A stretch of DNA of 64,000 nucleotides from Kiloniellales bacterium (GTDB taxonomy: Bacteria; Pseudomonadota; Alphaproteobacteria; Kiloniellales; JAKSBE01), in contig JASJBF010000010.1 in assembly GCA_030066685.1 (NCBI GenBank), positions 62,001 through 126,000 on the forward strand, written 5' to 3'. Shown one piece after another: positions 1 to 9,161 of this stretch; position 1 is the stretch's first letter; each line of letters opens with the position of its first letter. The position numbers were made by a program, and so were the translations under genes. Under the pieces are notes generated by a model, which did no database searches, was not told where the DNA came from, and worked only from the letters and a program-made list of their open reading frames with translations.

Positions 1-230
1 AGGGTCCCGCCGTAGCGGCCCGGCGTCATGCCCGGACGGTCGAGCGGATCGACGAAGGGCGTCTCCGGGATGCGCTCGGCCATCGGCGGCAGCTCGCCGG
101 CCGCGACCCGCTCGGCGAGCAGCGGCGGTTCCTCGGAGGCGCGGGCCGATCCCGGGGCTCCGAGGATCAGCGCGGCGAGCGCGAGGGCCGCCGTCGGCGA
201 GGCGAGCTTGCGTGGGTCCGGTCTGGTCAT
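1..230 (-). CDS. ABC transporter substrate-binding protein, peptide type (3' part missing)
   Basis: Only the first 76 codons are in the window; the gene runs off the left edge. The protein starts with a short basic stretch, a hydrophobic segment rich in Ala and Leu (about residues 13-24) and a likely signal-peptidase site near ARAS. A mature start follows with the run AERIPETPF and then GRYGGT. The GxYGGT motif close to the mature N-terminus is typical of family-5 peptide or nickel binding proteins. The start codon overlaps the stop of the upstream two-domain ATPase as ATGA, so the two are translationally coupled. The ATPase supports a peptide or oligopeptide ABC importer whose permease genes lie beyond the window. 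Ligand unknown. Confidence 0.8.
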   Translation of the reverse strand, partial: MTRPDPRKLASPTAALALAALILGAPGSARASEEPPLLAERVAAGELPPMAERIPETPFVDPLDRPGMTPGRYGGT

Positions 231-2137
231 GATGCTGTCATCTCCACGGTTCCGAGCGCCGGGTCGGCACGTACGAAATGCCCATCGCCCAGGTCGATCA
301 GGTGCGGATGCGTGGATCCGTCGATGGTGTAGGGGGCCGGCCAGTTGGCGGGCTGCGAGGCGCGGCCCTCCATCAGGGCGCTGAGGTCCAGTTGCTGGTC
401 AGGATCCGGCTCGGGCACCGCCGACAGCAGGGCCCGGGTGTAGGGATGCACCGGCCGCTTGAAAAGGGCCGCGCGCGGCGCGATCTCGACCAGCCGACCG
501 CGGCACATCACCGCGATGCGGTCGGCGATGTAGTCGACCACGGCCAGGTTGTGGCTGATGAAGAGATAGGTCAGACCCAGCGCCGCCTTGAGGTCCTTCA
601 GCAGGTTCAGGATCTGGGCCTGGATCGAGACGTCCAGCGCCGAGACCGGCTCGTCGCAGATCAAGACCTCCGGCTTCAGCGCCAGCGCCCGGGCGATGCA
701 GATGCGTTGGCGCTGACCGCCGGAAAAGCTGTGCGGATAGCGCCGGAGATGCCGGCGGTCGAGGCCGACCACATTCATAAGCTCGGCGACGAAGGCCGCC
801 TGCGAGGCCGGATCGCCGATCCCGTGGATGGCCAGCGGCTCACCGATGATCTCGGCCACGGTCATCCTGGGATTGAGCGAGCTGAAGGGATCCTGGAAGA
901 CGTACTGGATCCGCTTGCGGAATTCGGTGAGGGCCGCCCCTTCGAGGCCGAGCATATCGATGTCCCGGCCCCGGTCGTGCCAGGTCACCGCGCCCGAATC
1001 CGGGCTCAGGGCGCGCATGATGATCTTCGACAGGGTCGACTTGCCGCAGCCGCTCTCGCCGACCAGGCCGAGACACTCGCCGCGGCGCAGCTGGAAGGAG
1101 ACGTCGTCGACCGCCAGGATCTCGCTGCGCTCCGCAGACATCCAGCCGTTGCTCTTGCGGGTCTGAAAGCGCTTGGTCAGCGAATCGACGCTTAGAAGCG
1201 GCGCGCCCTCGACGACCGCGTTGGAGTCCGCGCGCCGCAGCTTCATCAGCGCGCTGTCCTCGGCGTGCTCGATCTCGCGGATCGGCACTAGGCGCTCCCC
1301 GACCTCCATGTGGAAGCGCGGCACCGCGCGCAGCAGCGCCTTGAGGTAGGGGTGCTCGGGCCGGCGGAAGATGTCGTCCAGGCTGCCGTGCTCCATGACC
1401 TCGCCGTGGTACATGACCACGACCTCCTCGGCGACGTTGGCGACCACGCCCAGGTCGTGGGTGATCATCAGCACCGCCATCTGCAGCTCCGACTGCAGGT
1501 CGTGCAGCAGCTTCAGGATCTGCGCCTGGATCGTGACGTCGAGCGCTGTGGTCGGCTCGTCGGCGATCAGCAGCGCCGGCCGGCAGATCAGCGCCATGGC
1601 GATCATCGCCCGCTGGCGCAGGCCGCCCGAGAGCTCGAAGGGATAGATGTCGAGAGTCGCCGCCGGGTCGGGAAAGCCGACCAGGCGCAGCATCTCGATC
1701 GCCAGCTCCCGCCCCTCGGGCGGGGTCACGTCGCGGTGCAGGTGCAGGGCCTCGAGGATCTGGCTGCCGACCGTGTGCACCGGCGACAGCGAGGTCATGG
1801 GCTCCTGGAAGATGATCGAGATGCGGCCGCCGCGGACCTGGCGCATTTCCGGCCCGCTGGGATCGAGCGCCGCCAGATCAATCGGCTTCGCGGGCCGGCC
1901 GCTCGCCATCGGGGTTGGGTCGCTGAACAGGATCTGGCCGCCGTCGATATAGGCGGTCCTCGGCAGGATGCCCATGATCGCCTGGCTGACCACCGACTTT
2001 CCGGAGCCGGACTCGCCAACCAGGGCGACGGTCGCGCCGGGCCGCACCCGGAAGGAGGCACCACGGACGGCCTCCAGCCGGCCCTCCGGCAGCCGGAAAG
2101 CGACCCGCAGGTCCTTGACCTGAAGCAGATCCGTCAC
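227..2137 (-). CDS. two-domain peptide ABC transporter ATPase (DppD-DppF / YejF-like fusion)
   Basis: A 636-residue protein with two complete ATP-binding domains that would energise a dipeptide or oligopeptide importer on the cytoplasmic face of the membrane. The first domain shows Walker [10 protein letters not shown], signature [12 protein letters not shown] and Walker B LLIADEPT. The second shows [21 protein letters not shown] and [12 protein letters not shown]. Each domain is followed by an oligopeptide-transporter C-terminal stretch ([12 protein letters not shown] and [12 protein letters not shown]). Fused two-domain ATPases of this type are common in alphaproteobacteria, for example YejF. 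It is followed with a 4-bp ATGA overlap by the substrate-binding gene. All catalytic motifs look intact; the substrate cannot be told from the ATPase. Confidence 0.93.
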   Translation of the reverse strand: MTDLLQVKDLRVAFRLPEGRLEAVRGASFRVRPGATVALVGESGSGKSVVSQAIMGILPRTAYIDGGQILFSDPTPMASGRPAKPIDLAALDPSGPEMRQVRGGRISIIFQEPMTSLSPVHTVGSQILEALHLHRDVTPPEGRELAIEMLRLVGFPDPAATLDIYPFELSGGLRQRAMIAMALICRPALLIADEPTTALDVTIQAQILKLLHDLQSELQMAVLMITHDLGVVANVAEEVVVMYHGEVMEHGSLDDIFRRPEHPYLKALLRAVPRFHMEVGERLVPIREIEHAEDSALMKLRRADSNAVVEGAPLLSVDSLTKRFQTRKSNGWMSAERSEILAVDDVSFQLRRGECLGLVGESGCGKSTLSKIIMRALSPDSGAVTWHDRGRDIDMLGLEGAALTEFRKRIQYVFQDPFSSLNPRMTVAEIIGEPLAIHGIGDPASQAAFVAELMNVVGLDRRHLRRYPHSFSGGQRQRICIARALALKPEVLICDEPVSALDVSIQAQILNLLKDLKAALGLTYLFISHNLAVVDYIADRIAVMCRGRLVEIAPRAALFKRPVHPYTRALLSAVPEPDPDQQLDLSALMEGRASQPANWPAPYTIDGSTHPHLIDLGDGHFVRADPALGTVEMTAS

Positions 2138-2163
2138 ACGTCCTCCCGGTTCGGCGCTTCTCG

Positions 2164-2676
2164 TCAGCCAGGCGCCGTTTCTTCGAAGTCCGGATCGATG
2201 CCCATCGCCAGCAGGTTGCCGGCGGAGGTGGGATCGAGCGAAACCCCGTTCGTCCTGGCGGCCGCCGCCGCCAAGCGAGTGACATCTTCGAATCCTTCTA
2301 GGTCGGATTCAATCTTCATCCTTCGTCCCTGCCCTTTCAGCGAGAGCTGCATGAAGCCGCCGCCGCCGCTGCGGTGCTGCCGGTGGGTGCCGAAATAGCG
2401 CAGGCGAAGGTGTTGCAGGTCCTGCCAGCGTAGGCTTTGGCTGAAGAGATCGCTGCGGAGAATGCCGTCCTGATCCAGCGTGATCTGGGTCATGTGCCGC
2501 TGCAGGGTGCGCAGACCGAACAGCAGGAAGATGACGCAGAGTCCGCCGAACACGATCAGGATGACCGTGCTGATCGGCACCGTAGCCAGGACTCCGATGC
2601 CGACCGCGAGGCCGATTCCCGCCCGCAGATAGTCGCCGAGGATGGCACTAGGCGGATAGCGGTATGTCGTGCTCAT
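2164..2676 (-). CDS. small membrane protein with a PH-like cytoplasmic domain, unknown function
   Basis: 170 residues. Two hydrophobic segments (about residues 20-36 and 38-54) form a hairpin. They are followed by a soluble part with the rhythm of a bacterial PH-like domain (DQDGILRSD, then a LRWQDLQHLRLRYFG strand pair), and an acidic tail. No enzyme motif is visible. It is the last gene of the leftward glycosyltransferase set and its start overlaps the deacetylase gene by 29 bp, so it is probably co-expressed with that set. It lies only 26 bp before the peptide-transporter ATPase, which could be read through from it. Family assignment is tentative. Confidence 0.7.
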   Translation of the reverse strand: MSTTYRYPPSAILGDYLRAGIGLAVGIGVLATVPISTVILIVFGGLCVIFLLFGLRTLQRHMTQITLDQDGILRSDLFSQSLRWQDLQHLRLRYFGTHRQHRSGGGGFMQLSLKGQGRRMKIESDLEGFEDVTRLAAAAARTNGVSLDPTSAGNLLAMGIDPDFEETAPG

Positions 2677-3457
2677 GGCCCTGCTCGATGTCGAAGACGG
2701 CGGCCGCTGTCAAGAGCTCGGCGGCCGGATGGACCGAAAGCGCGCCGAGCAGGCGGTCGAGGAAACGCCAGAGCGCTTCGCCGTGGACCGCGTGGTGAGT
2801 CAGGATGCCGCTGGGCTCCTGCGGGTCGGCCCGGCTCTCGCGCCGCGCCGCGAGGTGGCCGCACAGCAGATCCAGGGCCGCGTCCTCGCCCAAGAAGCCG
2901 CGATCCGGCTTCCAGCGGATCGGATCCAGGTGGCAGTTGACTTGAAGCAGACCCGGCGCCGGCCGGGCCGCTGCCCGGGCCGTGTGGGTCGAGAGACCGC
3001 AAAAGCCCAGGTCCGGCAAGGCGGGCAGCAGCTCGGCGGCGATGCGGTTCCAGGGCGGGACCAGGACCGGCAGCGCGCGGCTCCCGAAGAGCGCGCGCAA
3101 GCGCTCGCGACCCTCGGCCAGCTCGGCCCGCAGCGCAGCGGCCGGCCGCGCCGGTCCCAGCTCGCACTTCTTGCGGTCCTTCGGCTCGTGGTTGCGGTGG
3201 GCGTAGCCGTGCTGCAGCACCGCGACCGTGAGCTCGTCGTGCTGGCGCCCGGCGAGGCTATGGGCCAGCGCCGGCTCGGCGGCGGCCGGAATGACCGCCA
3301 GGGACAGGGGGGCCCGGTGGCGTCCGCAGAGCGCGAGCAGGCGGTCGAGCGCGGGTCCGGGGCGGACCGCGTCGTCGTCGCGCCACCAGAGCGTGGCCCG
3401 GCGGCCCTCGGCCTGCCACAGCTCCAGCTCCCGCTGCAGGGCGTCCCAGCCGGTCAT
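2648..3457 (-). CDS. polysaccharide deacetylase-like protein (NodB-type fold)
   Basis: 269 residues from the ATG that overlaps the upstream glycosyltransferase stop as ATGA; a longer in-frame extension upstream is less likely. WWRDDDAV near the N-terminus supplies the paired Asp residues of carbohydrate esterase family 4, and HGYAHRNH supplies the two metal-binding His residues. VPPWNRI resembles the third motif and LTHHAVHG the C-terminal His motif. No signal peptide is seen, so it would act in the cytoplasm on a lipid-linked or nucleotide-linked sugar rather than on exported polymer (inference). Its position among glycosyltransferases supports a role in making a modified glycan. The substrate is unknown. 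Confidence 0.82.
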   Translation of the reverse strand: MTGWDALQRELELWQAEGRRATLWWRDDDAVRPGPALDRLLALCGRHRAPLSLAVIPAAAEPALAHSLAGRQHDELTVAVLQHGYAHRNHEPKDRKKCELGPARPAAALRAELAEGRERLRALFGSRALPVLVPPWNRIAAELLPALPDLGFCGLSTHTARAAARPAPGLLQVNCHLDPIRWKPDRGFLGEDAALDLLCGHLAARRESRADPQEPSGILTHHAVHGEALWRFLDRLLGALSVHPAAELLTAAAVFDIEQGHEHDIPLSA

Positions 3458-4638
3458 GGCCGCGGCCCCGCTTCGCGCCGGCGTTCGGCCAGGGCGCGGC
3501 CGACCCACGCTGCGCTGGCCTCCGCCCCGCCCAGGTCGACCTCGAAGTCCCGCGGGCCTCTTTCGGCGGCGAGGGCCCGGTCGACCGCCGCGGCCAAGGC
3601 CTGCGGGGTCAGGGCCCGCTCCTCGAGCAGGACCACCACCCCCGCCGCGTCCAGCAACCGGGCACGCATGGTCTGTTCCGCCTCTCCTTCGGCCGCGAAG
3701 GGCACGAGGACCGCGCGTGGCCCCGTGCGCAGCAGGTCCGCGACCGTGTTGTATCCGCCCTGGCTGATCGACAGCCGGGCTTCGGATAGTAGCTCAAGAA
3801 ATCGCGGATGAGCACGCGAAAGCGTTACATTTTCAGGGCATTGCCGTGCCAGCGCGGCCAGCCGCTCGGCCGGGAAGTTGGGGCCGGCGAGCAGGGTCCA
3901 GGGCGCTTCGCGCAGGGCCGAAAGCGGCCGCGCGGCCAGGGCGGCTTCGATGAGGTCCGCGCCCACCGCTCCGCCGCCAGCGGAGACCACGACGCCGCGT
4001 CGCTCGGCCGCCGCCCGAAGCGGCGCGGCGGCCTGCCCCTCGGCGACGTAGCCGGTGTAGACCAGCGCGTCGGCGAAGCCGGCGGCCGCGGGAAAGCTCG
4101 CCTCGAGGGTGACGAAGCGCGGGTCGGCGTGGACCAGCACGGCGTCGAAGAAGCCCTCGACCTGCGCCCTGATCCAGGCCGCGCGCTCGGGCGTCGGCGC
4201 CTTGGAAAGGATGTCGCGCAGTGAGCTCAGGACCAGCGGCCGCGGCCTGGCGGCGCGCGTCGCCTCGAGGAGCGGGATCAGCTCAAAGCGCATCTGGCGC
4301 CGCCCGAAGGGATACATCTCGACGACCAGGGCGTCGGGCCGCAGCGCGCGAAAGGCGGCCAGCAGACGATCCCGGCGCCTTTCGCGCCAGGCCTCGTCGA
4401 TCGGCCGGCCGGCCTCGTCGAGCAGGGCGGAGAAGCTGAGGTCGGCACTGCGCAGGGGCGGCAGCTGGTGCAGGCGGGCCGCCCCGATGTCGAGCCCGGG
4501 CACCGGCAGGCCGCCGGAGACCAGGGTCGTGTCGAGCCCGGCCTCGGCGAGGGCCCGGCAGACCAAGGCGGCCCGCTTGAGGTGGCCAATGCCAAGAAGG
4601 TGCTGGACGTAGAACAGGACCCGAGGGGCGGCGGGCAC
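3454..4638 (-). CDS. MurG-like (GT-B) glycosyltransferase, paralogue of the 7723-8946 gene
   Basis: 394 residues, with a GTG start 2 bp after the phosphatase stop. The N-terminal motif YVQHLLGIGHLKRA corresponds to the Gly-rich loop of MurG-like and GT28-like enzymes. VYTGYV precedes the second Rossmann domain. SQGGYNTVADLL matches the donor-binding loop, and VPFAAEGEAEQ the following conserved segment. The same three motifs occur in the gene at 7723-8946, so the two are paralogues within one cluster. It would transfer a sugar from a nucleotide donor on the cytoplasmic face of the membrane. The stop overlaps the deacetylase start. Donor and acceptor are not recognisable. Confidence 0.85.
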   Translation of the reverse strand: MPAAPRVLFYVQHLLGIGHLKRAALVCRALAEAGLDTTLVSGGLPVPGLDIGAARLHQLPPLRSADLSFSALLDEAGRPIDEAWRERRRDRLLAAFRALRPDALVVEMYPFGRRQMRFELIPLLEATRAARPRPLVLSSLRDILSKAPTPERAAWIRAQVEGFFDAVLVHADPRFVTLEASFPAAAGFADALVYTGYVAEGQAAAPLRAAAERRGVVVSAGGGAVGADLIEAALAARPLSALREAPWTLLAGPNFPAERLAALARQCPENVTLSRAHPRFLELLSEARLSISQGGYNTVADLLRTGPRAVLVPFAAEGEAEQTMRARLLDAAGVVVLLEERALTPQALAAAVDRALAAERGPRDFEVDLGGAEASAAWVGRALAERRREAGPRP

Positions 4639-4640
4639 GT

Positions 4641-5231
4641 TCAGGCCCCGATCAGCGGGATGTTGAGGCGGCCGGGGCTCGGCCGGCCGGCGGGATCGAG
4701 CAGGAACTCCTGGGCGACGCCGTTGCGCAGCTTGACCGGCGGCGGACCCTTCATGTCCCAGCCGGCCGCCAGGGCGTAGATCGCCCGGACCACGCCCTTG
4801 TGCGTGACCGCGACGGTCGGACGCGCGGCGGCGGCGCGTGCCTCCAGGAAGGGAAGCAGACGCCGCTGCAGCTCGCGCGGGCTTTCGCCGCCGGGCGGAC
4901 GGAAATCGAGGCCCCGGGCTTCCAGCTCGGTCATGGCTGGACCCAGCTCGGCGCGCAGGTCGCCCAGGCGCTGCCCCTCCCAGTCGCCCCAGAACATCTC
5001 GGCCAGGCGGGGCTCGATCGCCGCGGCCCCCCGGCCCAGAAGCCCGGCGGTCTCGCGCGCCCGGCCGAGGGGGCTGACGAACCAGAGGGCGTCCTCATAA
5101 CCCTTCGGCAGCCGCCAGGCCGCGACCTCGGCCCGCGCCTCGGGAGTCAGGGGGCTGTCCTTCTGGCCCTGGGTGCGGCCGGTCTGGTTCCAAAGCGTCC
5201 GGCCGTGGCGGATCAGCAGCAGCGGGGTCAT
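4641..5231 (-). CDS. histidine phosphatase family protein (phosphoglycerate mutase-like)
   Basis: 196 residues from the ATG that overlaps the stop of the upstream glycosyltransferase as ATGA. LLIRHGRTLWN carries the phospho-accepting His of the RHG motif, and AVTHKGVVRA carries the second catalytic His. LAEMFWGDWEG corresponds to the E-x-x-xGxWEG segment of the cobC/gpmB branch. The family removes phosphate from sugar phosphates or similar small molecules. Here the gene is embedded between glycosyltransferases with 2-4 bp spacing, so dephosphorylation of a glycan precursor is a reasonable inference. The substrate cannot be read from the sequence. Confidence 0.88.
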   Translation of the reverse strand: MTPLLLIRHGRTLWNQTGRTQGQKDSPLTPEARAEVAAWRLPKGYEDALWFVSPLGRARETAGLLGRGAAAIEPRLAEMFWGDWEGQRLGDLRAELGPAMTELEARGLDFRPPGGESPRELQRRLLPFLEARAAAARPTVAVTHKGVVRAIYALAAGWDMKGPPPVKLRNGVAQEFLLDPAGRPSPGRLNIPLIGA

Positions 5232-6376
5232 GACTCGGCCGCGACGAAGTCGATCCGTGCCTGCCGGAGGATCGCATCCAGGGCGCCGGCCGCGGCGTCG
5301 AGGTCGTGCCCGGCGGCCGTGGCCCCCGCCCCCGCGCGCAGCGCCGCCCGCCGCTCGGGATCGCCGATCAGAGCCCGCAGGGCCGCCGCGAAGGCCTCGA
5401 GGTCGCCCGGCGGGGTCAGCAGGCCGCCCCGGCCCTCGGCGACCACCGCGGCGACCCCGCCGTAGCGTCCGGCGACCACCGGCAGGCCGCTGCCCTGGGC
5501 CTCGAGCAGGGCCATGCCGAAGGCCTCGTTGACCGCCGGCCAGGCGTAGAGATCCGCGGCGGCGAAGATCGCCGGCAGCGCCGCGGCCGGGCGCTCGCCC
5601 AGATAGCGCAGCCGGTCCCGGGGGAGCGCGGCGAAGGCGGCCTCGACCTCGGCCCGGGCGGCGCCGTCGCCGACGATCACCAGCTGCCATTCCAGGTCGG
5701 TCAGGCCGCCCAGGGCCTCGGCCAGGCCGCGATAGGACGCCAGCTTGTCGCCCGGGCGCATCATCGCGACCGCCAGCAGCCACGGACGCCCCGGATCCAG
5801 CCCGCAGGCCGCGGCCAGGGCCGCGCGATGGCGCCCGCGCTCGGCGGCGGCGGCGCGGAAGGGCGCCAGGTCGGCGAAGGGCGCCAGGCTGTGCAGGCGC
5901 CTGACCTGCGGCAGGCCGGGCAGGTCCGCGGGGTTCAGCGCGATCACCGCGGCGGCCTGGTCCAGGGCCGCGAGCGTGGCCTCGTGCCCCGCGGCCCAGG
6001 TCCCGCCGGCGCGCTTGTTGGCGACCGAGGCCTCGGCGGCCACGTAGGGGATGCCGAGGCGGCGGGCCGCGGAAGGGCCGATCCAGTCCGGCGCCTTGTA
6101 GTAGAGGTGATAGGTGAACCACAGCGCGGGCCTCTGGGACGCCGGGCGCGCCAGGCAGCGCGCGGCGTAGCGCTCGGCCAGGCGGGCGCCTAGGGCCCGC
6201 AGGCGCGCCTGGCGCAGCGGGTCGCCCAGCGGATCCCGGCTGCGCAGCCGGCAGGCCAGCTCGACCTCGTGGCCGGCCCGCCTGAGCGCGCTCTGGAACA
6301 ACCCGGCCAGCAGCCGGTCGCCCGAGGGCACGGGATGGTCGGGCGGCTTCAGCGGGGCGTAGAAGGCGACGCGCAC
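5228..6376 (-). CDS. glycosyltransferase family 4-type protein
   Basis: 382 residues if started at the GTG (6376) that gives MRVAFYAPLKPPDHP, the usual opening of family-4 glycosyltransferases. Much longer in-frame extensions exist but run through the coding sequence of the gene upstream. The C-terminal domain has YLGERPAAALPAIFAAADL, then WPAVNEAFGMALLEAQ with the E-x7-E donor-site motif, then GLPVVAGRYGG. It overlaps the upstream glycosyltransferase gene by 28 bp and the phosphatase by 4 bp, so it is an integral part of the leftward operon. The specific sugar is unknown. Confidence 0.87.
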   Translation of the reverse strand: MRVAFYAPLKPPDHPVPSGDRLLAGLFQSALRRAGHEVELACRLRSRDPLGDPLRQARLRALGARLAERYAARCLARPASQRPALWFTYHLYYKAPDWIGPSAARRLGIPYVAAEASVANKRAGGTWAAGHEATLAALDQAAAVIALNPADLPGLPQVRRLHSLAPFADLAPFRAAAAERGRHRAALAAACGLDPGRPWLLAVAMMRPGDKLASYRGLAEALGGLTDLEWQLVIVGDGAARAEVEAAFAALPRDRLRYLGERPAAALPAIFAAADLYAWPAVNEAFGMALLEAQGSGLPVVAGRYGGVAAVVAEGRGGLLTPPGDLEAFAAALRALIGDPERRAALRAGAGATAAGHDLDAAAGALDAILRQARIDFVAAES

Positions 6377-7683
6377 AGCCGCTGCCCCTCCGTCTCTCCT
6401 TCGGGGGCGAGGCCGAAGCGCCGGGCCAGGTCGTCGACGCAGGTCTCCAGGTCGAAGGCCTGGCGCACCCGCCGGGCGCCGGCCTGGCCCAGCCTCCGGC
6501 GCAGGGCCGGGTCGCGGATCAGGCGGTCGAGGGCCGAGGCCAGCGCCGCCGGCGCCTCCGGCGGGACCAGCAGCCCGGTGACCTCCCGGGCGATCAGCTC
6601 GGGAATCGCCGCGACTTCGCTGGCAACGCAGGCCAGGGCCTGGCTCTGCGCCTCGACCAGGACGTTGGGCAGGCCGTCGCGGTCGCCGTTGCCGGCGACG
6701 CGGCTGGCCAGAACGAAGAGGTCCGCGGCGCGGTAGGCCGCCAGGACCTCGGCCTGGGCACGGGGGCCGCGCCACTCGATGCGCCCCTCAAGACCGAGGT
6801 CGCGGGCCAGCCGCCGCAGCTCTTGGCGCAGGGGTCCGCCGCCGATGTGGACCAGGCGCCAGGCGCGCTGGGTCGGCAGCGCGGCAAGGGCCCGCAGGAG
6901 CAGGTCGTAGCCCTTCTTCTCGACCGCCCGGCCCACCGAGAGCAGGATCACCGGCGCCGCGGGATCGCTGCCGTCGCGCCGGCTTGCCGTGGCTTCGGCC
7001 GGTGCCGGGAAGCGCGTGAGGTCGAGCCCGTGGTAGACCAGCGCGACCTCGCCGCCCGCGCCGCTCTCGGCCAGCGCCGTTAGGTGCGCGGCGCCGTAGG
7101 CAGTGCAGGTCACGGTCCAGTCCGCGGCCGCCAGCTTCTCCCGCTTCTCCCAATCGGGCGTGGTCCAGATGTCCTTGGCATGGGCCGAACAGGACCAGGG
7201 CCGGCCGCTCAGCAGGCCGGCGTAGCGGGTCACAGAGGCCGGGGTGTGGATGAAGTGGGCGTGCAGCCGGCCGACCCCGGGATCGAGCTCGGCGGCCAGG
7301 ACCAGCGCCTGGCCGAAGCGCCGGACCCGGTTGGGGGTCCGGTCACGGCGCAGGTCCCGCAGCCAAACCGCCCGGGCGGCGCGGTAGCCGGGCCGGCGCC
7401 GGACCCGCCACCAGGCGCGCAGCACGCGCAAGGGCTCCTGATAGAGGTATTCCGGCAGGTAGAGCAGCGGCGCTTCGATCTCGCGGTGCACCGGATGGAC
7501 CTCCGGGTCCGTCGGATGGCGCAGCGAGACGATGGTGACCTCGAGCCCGCGGCGCTCCAAGGCCCGGATCTCCTGGGCGATGAAGGTCTCGGACAGGCGC
7601 GGATAGCCCTTCAGCACGAAGCCGACCCGGGATCGGGCAACCACGGGCGCCTGCCGGGAGGGGTCTGCAGTCGTGGATGCCAT
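6349..7683 (-). CDS. glycosyltransferase family 4 (exopolysaccharide / colanic-acid type)
   Basis: 444 residues, preceded by AAGGGATTC as ribosome binding site. VGFVLKGYPRLSETFIAQEI is the classic opening of WcaL/ExoL-like family-4 enzymes. LHAHFIHTPASVTRY follows, then the donor domain with LLSVGRAVEKKGYDLLLRA, ASRVAGNGDRDGLPNVLVEA and the terminal GLLVPPEAPAALASAL. These families add sugars to lipid-linked exopolysaccharide repeats at the inner membrane. The gene is second in the leftward operon, 39 bp after the MurG-like gene. Family is certain; donor and acceptor are not. Confidence 0.9.
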   Translation of the reverse strand: MASTTADPSRQAPVVARSRVGFVLKGYPRLSETFIAQEIRALERRGLEVTIVSLRHPTDPEVHPVHREIEAPLLYLPEYLYQEPLRVLRAWWRVRRRPGYRAARAVWLRDLRRDRTPNRVRRFGQALVLAAELDPGVGRLHAHFIHTPASVTRYAGLLSGRPWSCSAHAKDIWTTPDWEKREKLAAADWTVTCTAYGAAHLTALAESGAGGEVALVYHGLDLTRFPAPAEATASRRDGSDPAAPVILLSVGRAVEKKGYDLLLRALAALPTQRAWRLVHIGGGPLRQELRRLARDLGLEGRIEWRGPRAQAEVLAAYRAADLFVLASRVAGNGDRDGLPNVLVEAQSQALACVASEVAAIPELIAREVTGLLVPPEAPAALASALDRLIRDPALRRRLGQAGARRVRQAFDLETCVDDLARRFGLAPEGETEGQRLCASPSTPR

Positions 7684-7722
7684 GAATCCCTTTGGAGACC
7701 TCGCTTCCCGGAACTCAGGCGA

Positions 7723-8946
7723 CTAGGAGAAAGCCCCTTGGCGCAACACCGGGAAGGTTTCGACCTCCTTCCGGAGCCAGGGGGCGAGCAGGCCGTTCAC
7801 GTTGTCGAGCCCGTCCAGGAGCCCGGGCACGATCACCTCGGAAGGCCGGTTCTGCTGCGGCAGATCGCGCAGCGCCTGGGCCATGACCGCCGGGTCGCGT
7901 GCGGGGTCCTCGCGCAGCATCCGGGCCAGGCCCAGGTCGTGGGCCCGCTGGGCGCGGATCGTCTGTTCCAGGCGCGGCCGCTCGCGCGGGACGATCAGGG
8001 CCCGCTTGTCGAGCGAGAGGATCTCGCAGAAGGTGTTGTAGCCGCCCATGGCGACCACGCCGGCCGCCTTGGCCATCAGGCTTTCCATATGCGGATCGAA
8101 GGTGATCGCCTCGACCTGATCCAGACGGCCGGCCCGTTCGATGAACTCGGCCTGCTGCTCCGGCGGCATGAAGGGACCGAGGACCAGCAGCGCCGGATGC
8201 GGCAGTTCGCGGTCCGTTTCGTAGGCGCGCAGAACCCAGTCGATCAGGGCCTCGCCGTCGCCGCCGCCGCCGGGCGTGACCAACACGTAGGGCCGGTTGG
8301 TGATGTCGGGCGCCTGGACGCTCTCGGCCTGGCCGACCCGGCGCGGCAGGTACCCGGTATAGACCAGCTTGCGCTCGACCACGCCCGGCAGGTTCATATC
8401 GGCCAGCGGGTTGCAGATCTCCTTCAGCCCGAAGACCCAGATCTCGTCGTAGATGTCGCGCAGCAGCGGCAGCACCTTCTTGCGGCGCCATTCGGGCACC
8501 AGGAGCCGCGGCTCGTCCATCACGTCGCGCAGGCCGAGGATCAGCCGGGTGCCCCGGGTCTTCATCTCGACCAGGGTCTCGGTCACCTCGCCGCGCAGGC
8601 CCTGGGGCTCCTTGTCGACGATGAAGACGTCGGGATCGAAGATCTCCGCCGTGTGACGGATGACCGAGGCCCGCAGCCGCAGGGTTTCCTCGATGTCCAG
8701 GTGAAGGTTCAGCGAGGTGTACTCGCCGTTGCGCAGCTTGATGACGCCGGGAACCCGGACGAAGTCGACGCGGGCGCGGAAGTCGAAGCTGCCGATGATC
8801 GGCGAGCCCGAGAGGATCAGGACCGAAAGGTTCCTGTTGTTGGCGACCAGCGAGTGGGCGATCGTCCGACAGCGCCGCAGGTGCCCGAGGCCAAAGCTGT
8901 CGTGGCTGTAGATCAGGACTCGCGTGTCACGGCGCGACCGTGCCAT
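7723..8946 (-). CDS. MurG-like (GT-B) glycosyltransferase, first gene of leftward operon
   Basis: 407 residues from the ATG at 8946, preceded on the minus strand by GGAGAGGGGGGC; an upstream start gives an unlikely extension. Motifs are YSHDSFGLGHLRRC at the N-terminus, KLVYTGYLPRR before the C-domain, VTPGGGGDG, MGGYNTFCEIL and IVPRERPRLEQ. They match the MurG-like paralogue at 3454-4638 motif for motif. The gene reads away from the aberrant ABC protein gene at 9162, with 215 bp between their starts, so both operons probably share that promoter region. Nucleotide-sugar-dependent glycosyl transfer on the cytoplasmic membrane face is inferred from the fold. Confidence 0.85.
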   Translation of the reverse strand: MARSRRDTRVLIYSHDSFGLGHLRRCRTIAHSLVANNRNLSVLILSGSPIIGSFDFRARVDFVRVPGVIKLRNGEYTSLNLHLDIEETLRLRASVIRHTAEIFDPDVFIVDKEPQGLRGEVTETLVEMKTRGTRLILGLRDVMDEPRLLVPEWRRKKVLPLLRDIYDEIWVFGLKEICNPLADMNLPGVVERKLVYTGYLPRRVGQAESVQAPDITNRPYVLVTPGGGGDGEALIDWVLRAYETDRELPHPALLVLGPFMPPEQQAEFIERAGRLDQVEAITFDPHMESLMAKAAGVVAMGGYNTFCEILSLDKRALIVPRERPRLEQTIRAQRAHDLGLARMLREDPARDPAVMAQALRDLPQQNRPSEVIVPGLLDGLDNVNGLLAPWLRKEVETFPVLRQGAFS

Positions 8947-9161
8947 GCCCCCCTCTCCTTCCCTACCCGGTTGCGACGCCAGACCAAAGACTTGGCCCGC
9001 GCCATCCCTCCATGGGCCAAAACGGAGCAAAGCCTACGCGAGGCGGCGCGGCGAGTCGATTGGGCATTTTTTCGCCTCCGGCGTGGCTGGTTTACCCCCC
9101 CAGGGTGCTCGGCTAAGCTTCGCGGTCGCGGCGGGCGGCCGCTCTCGAGACGGCAGGGCCT

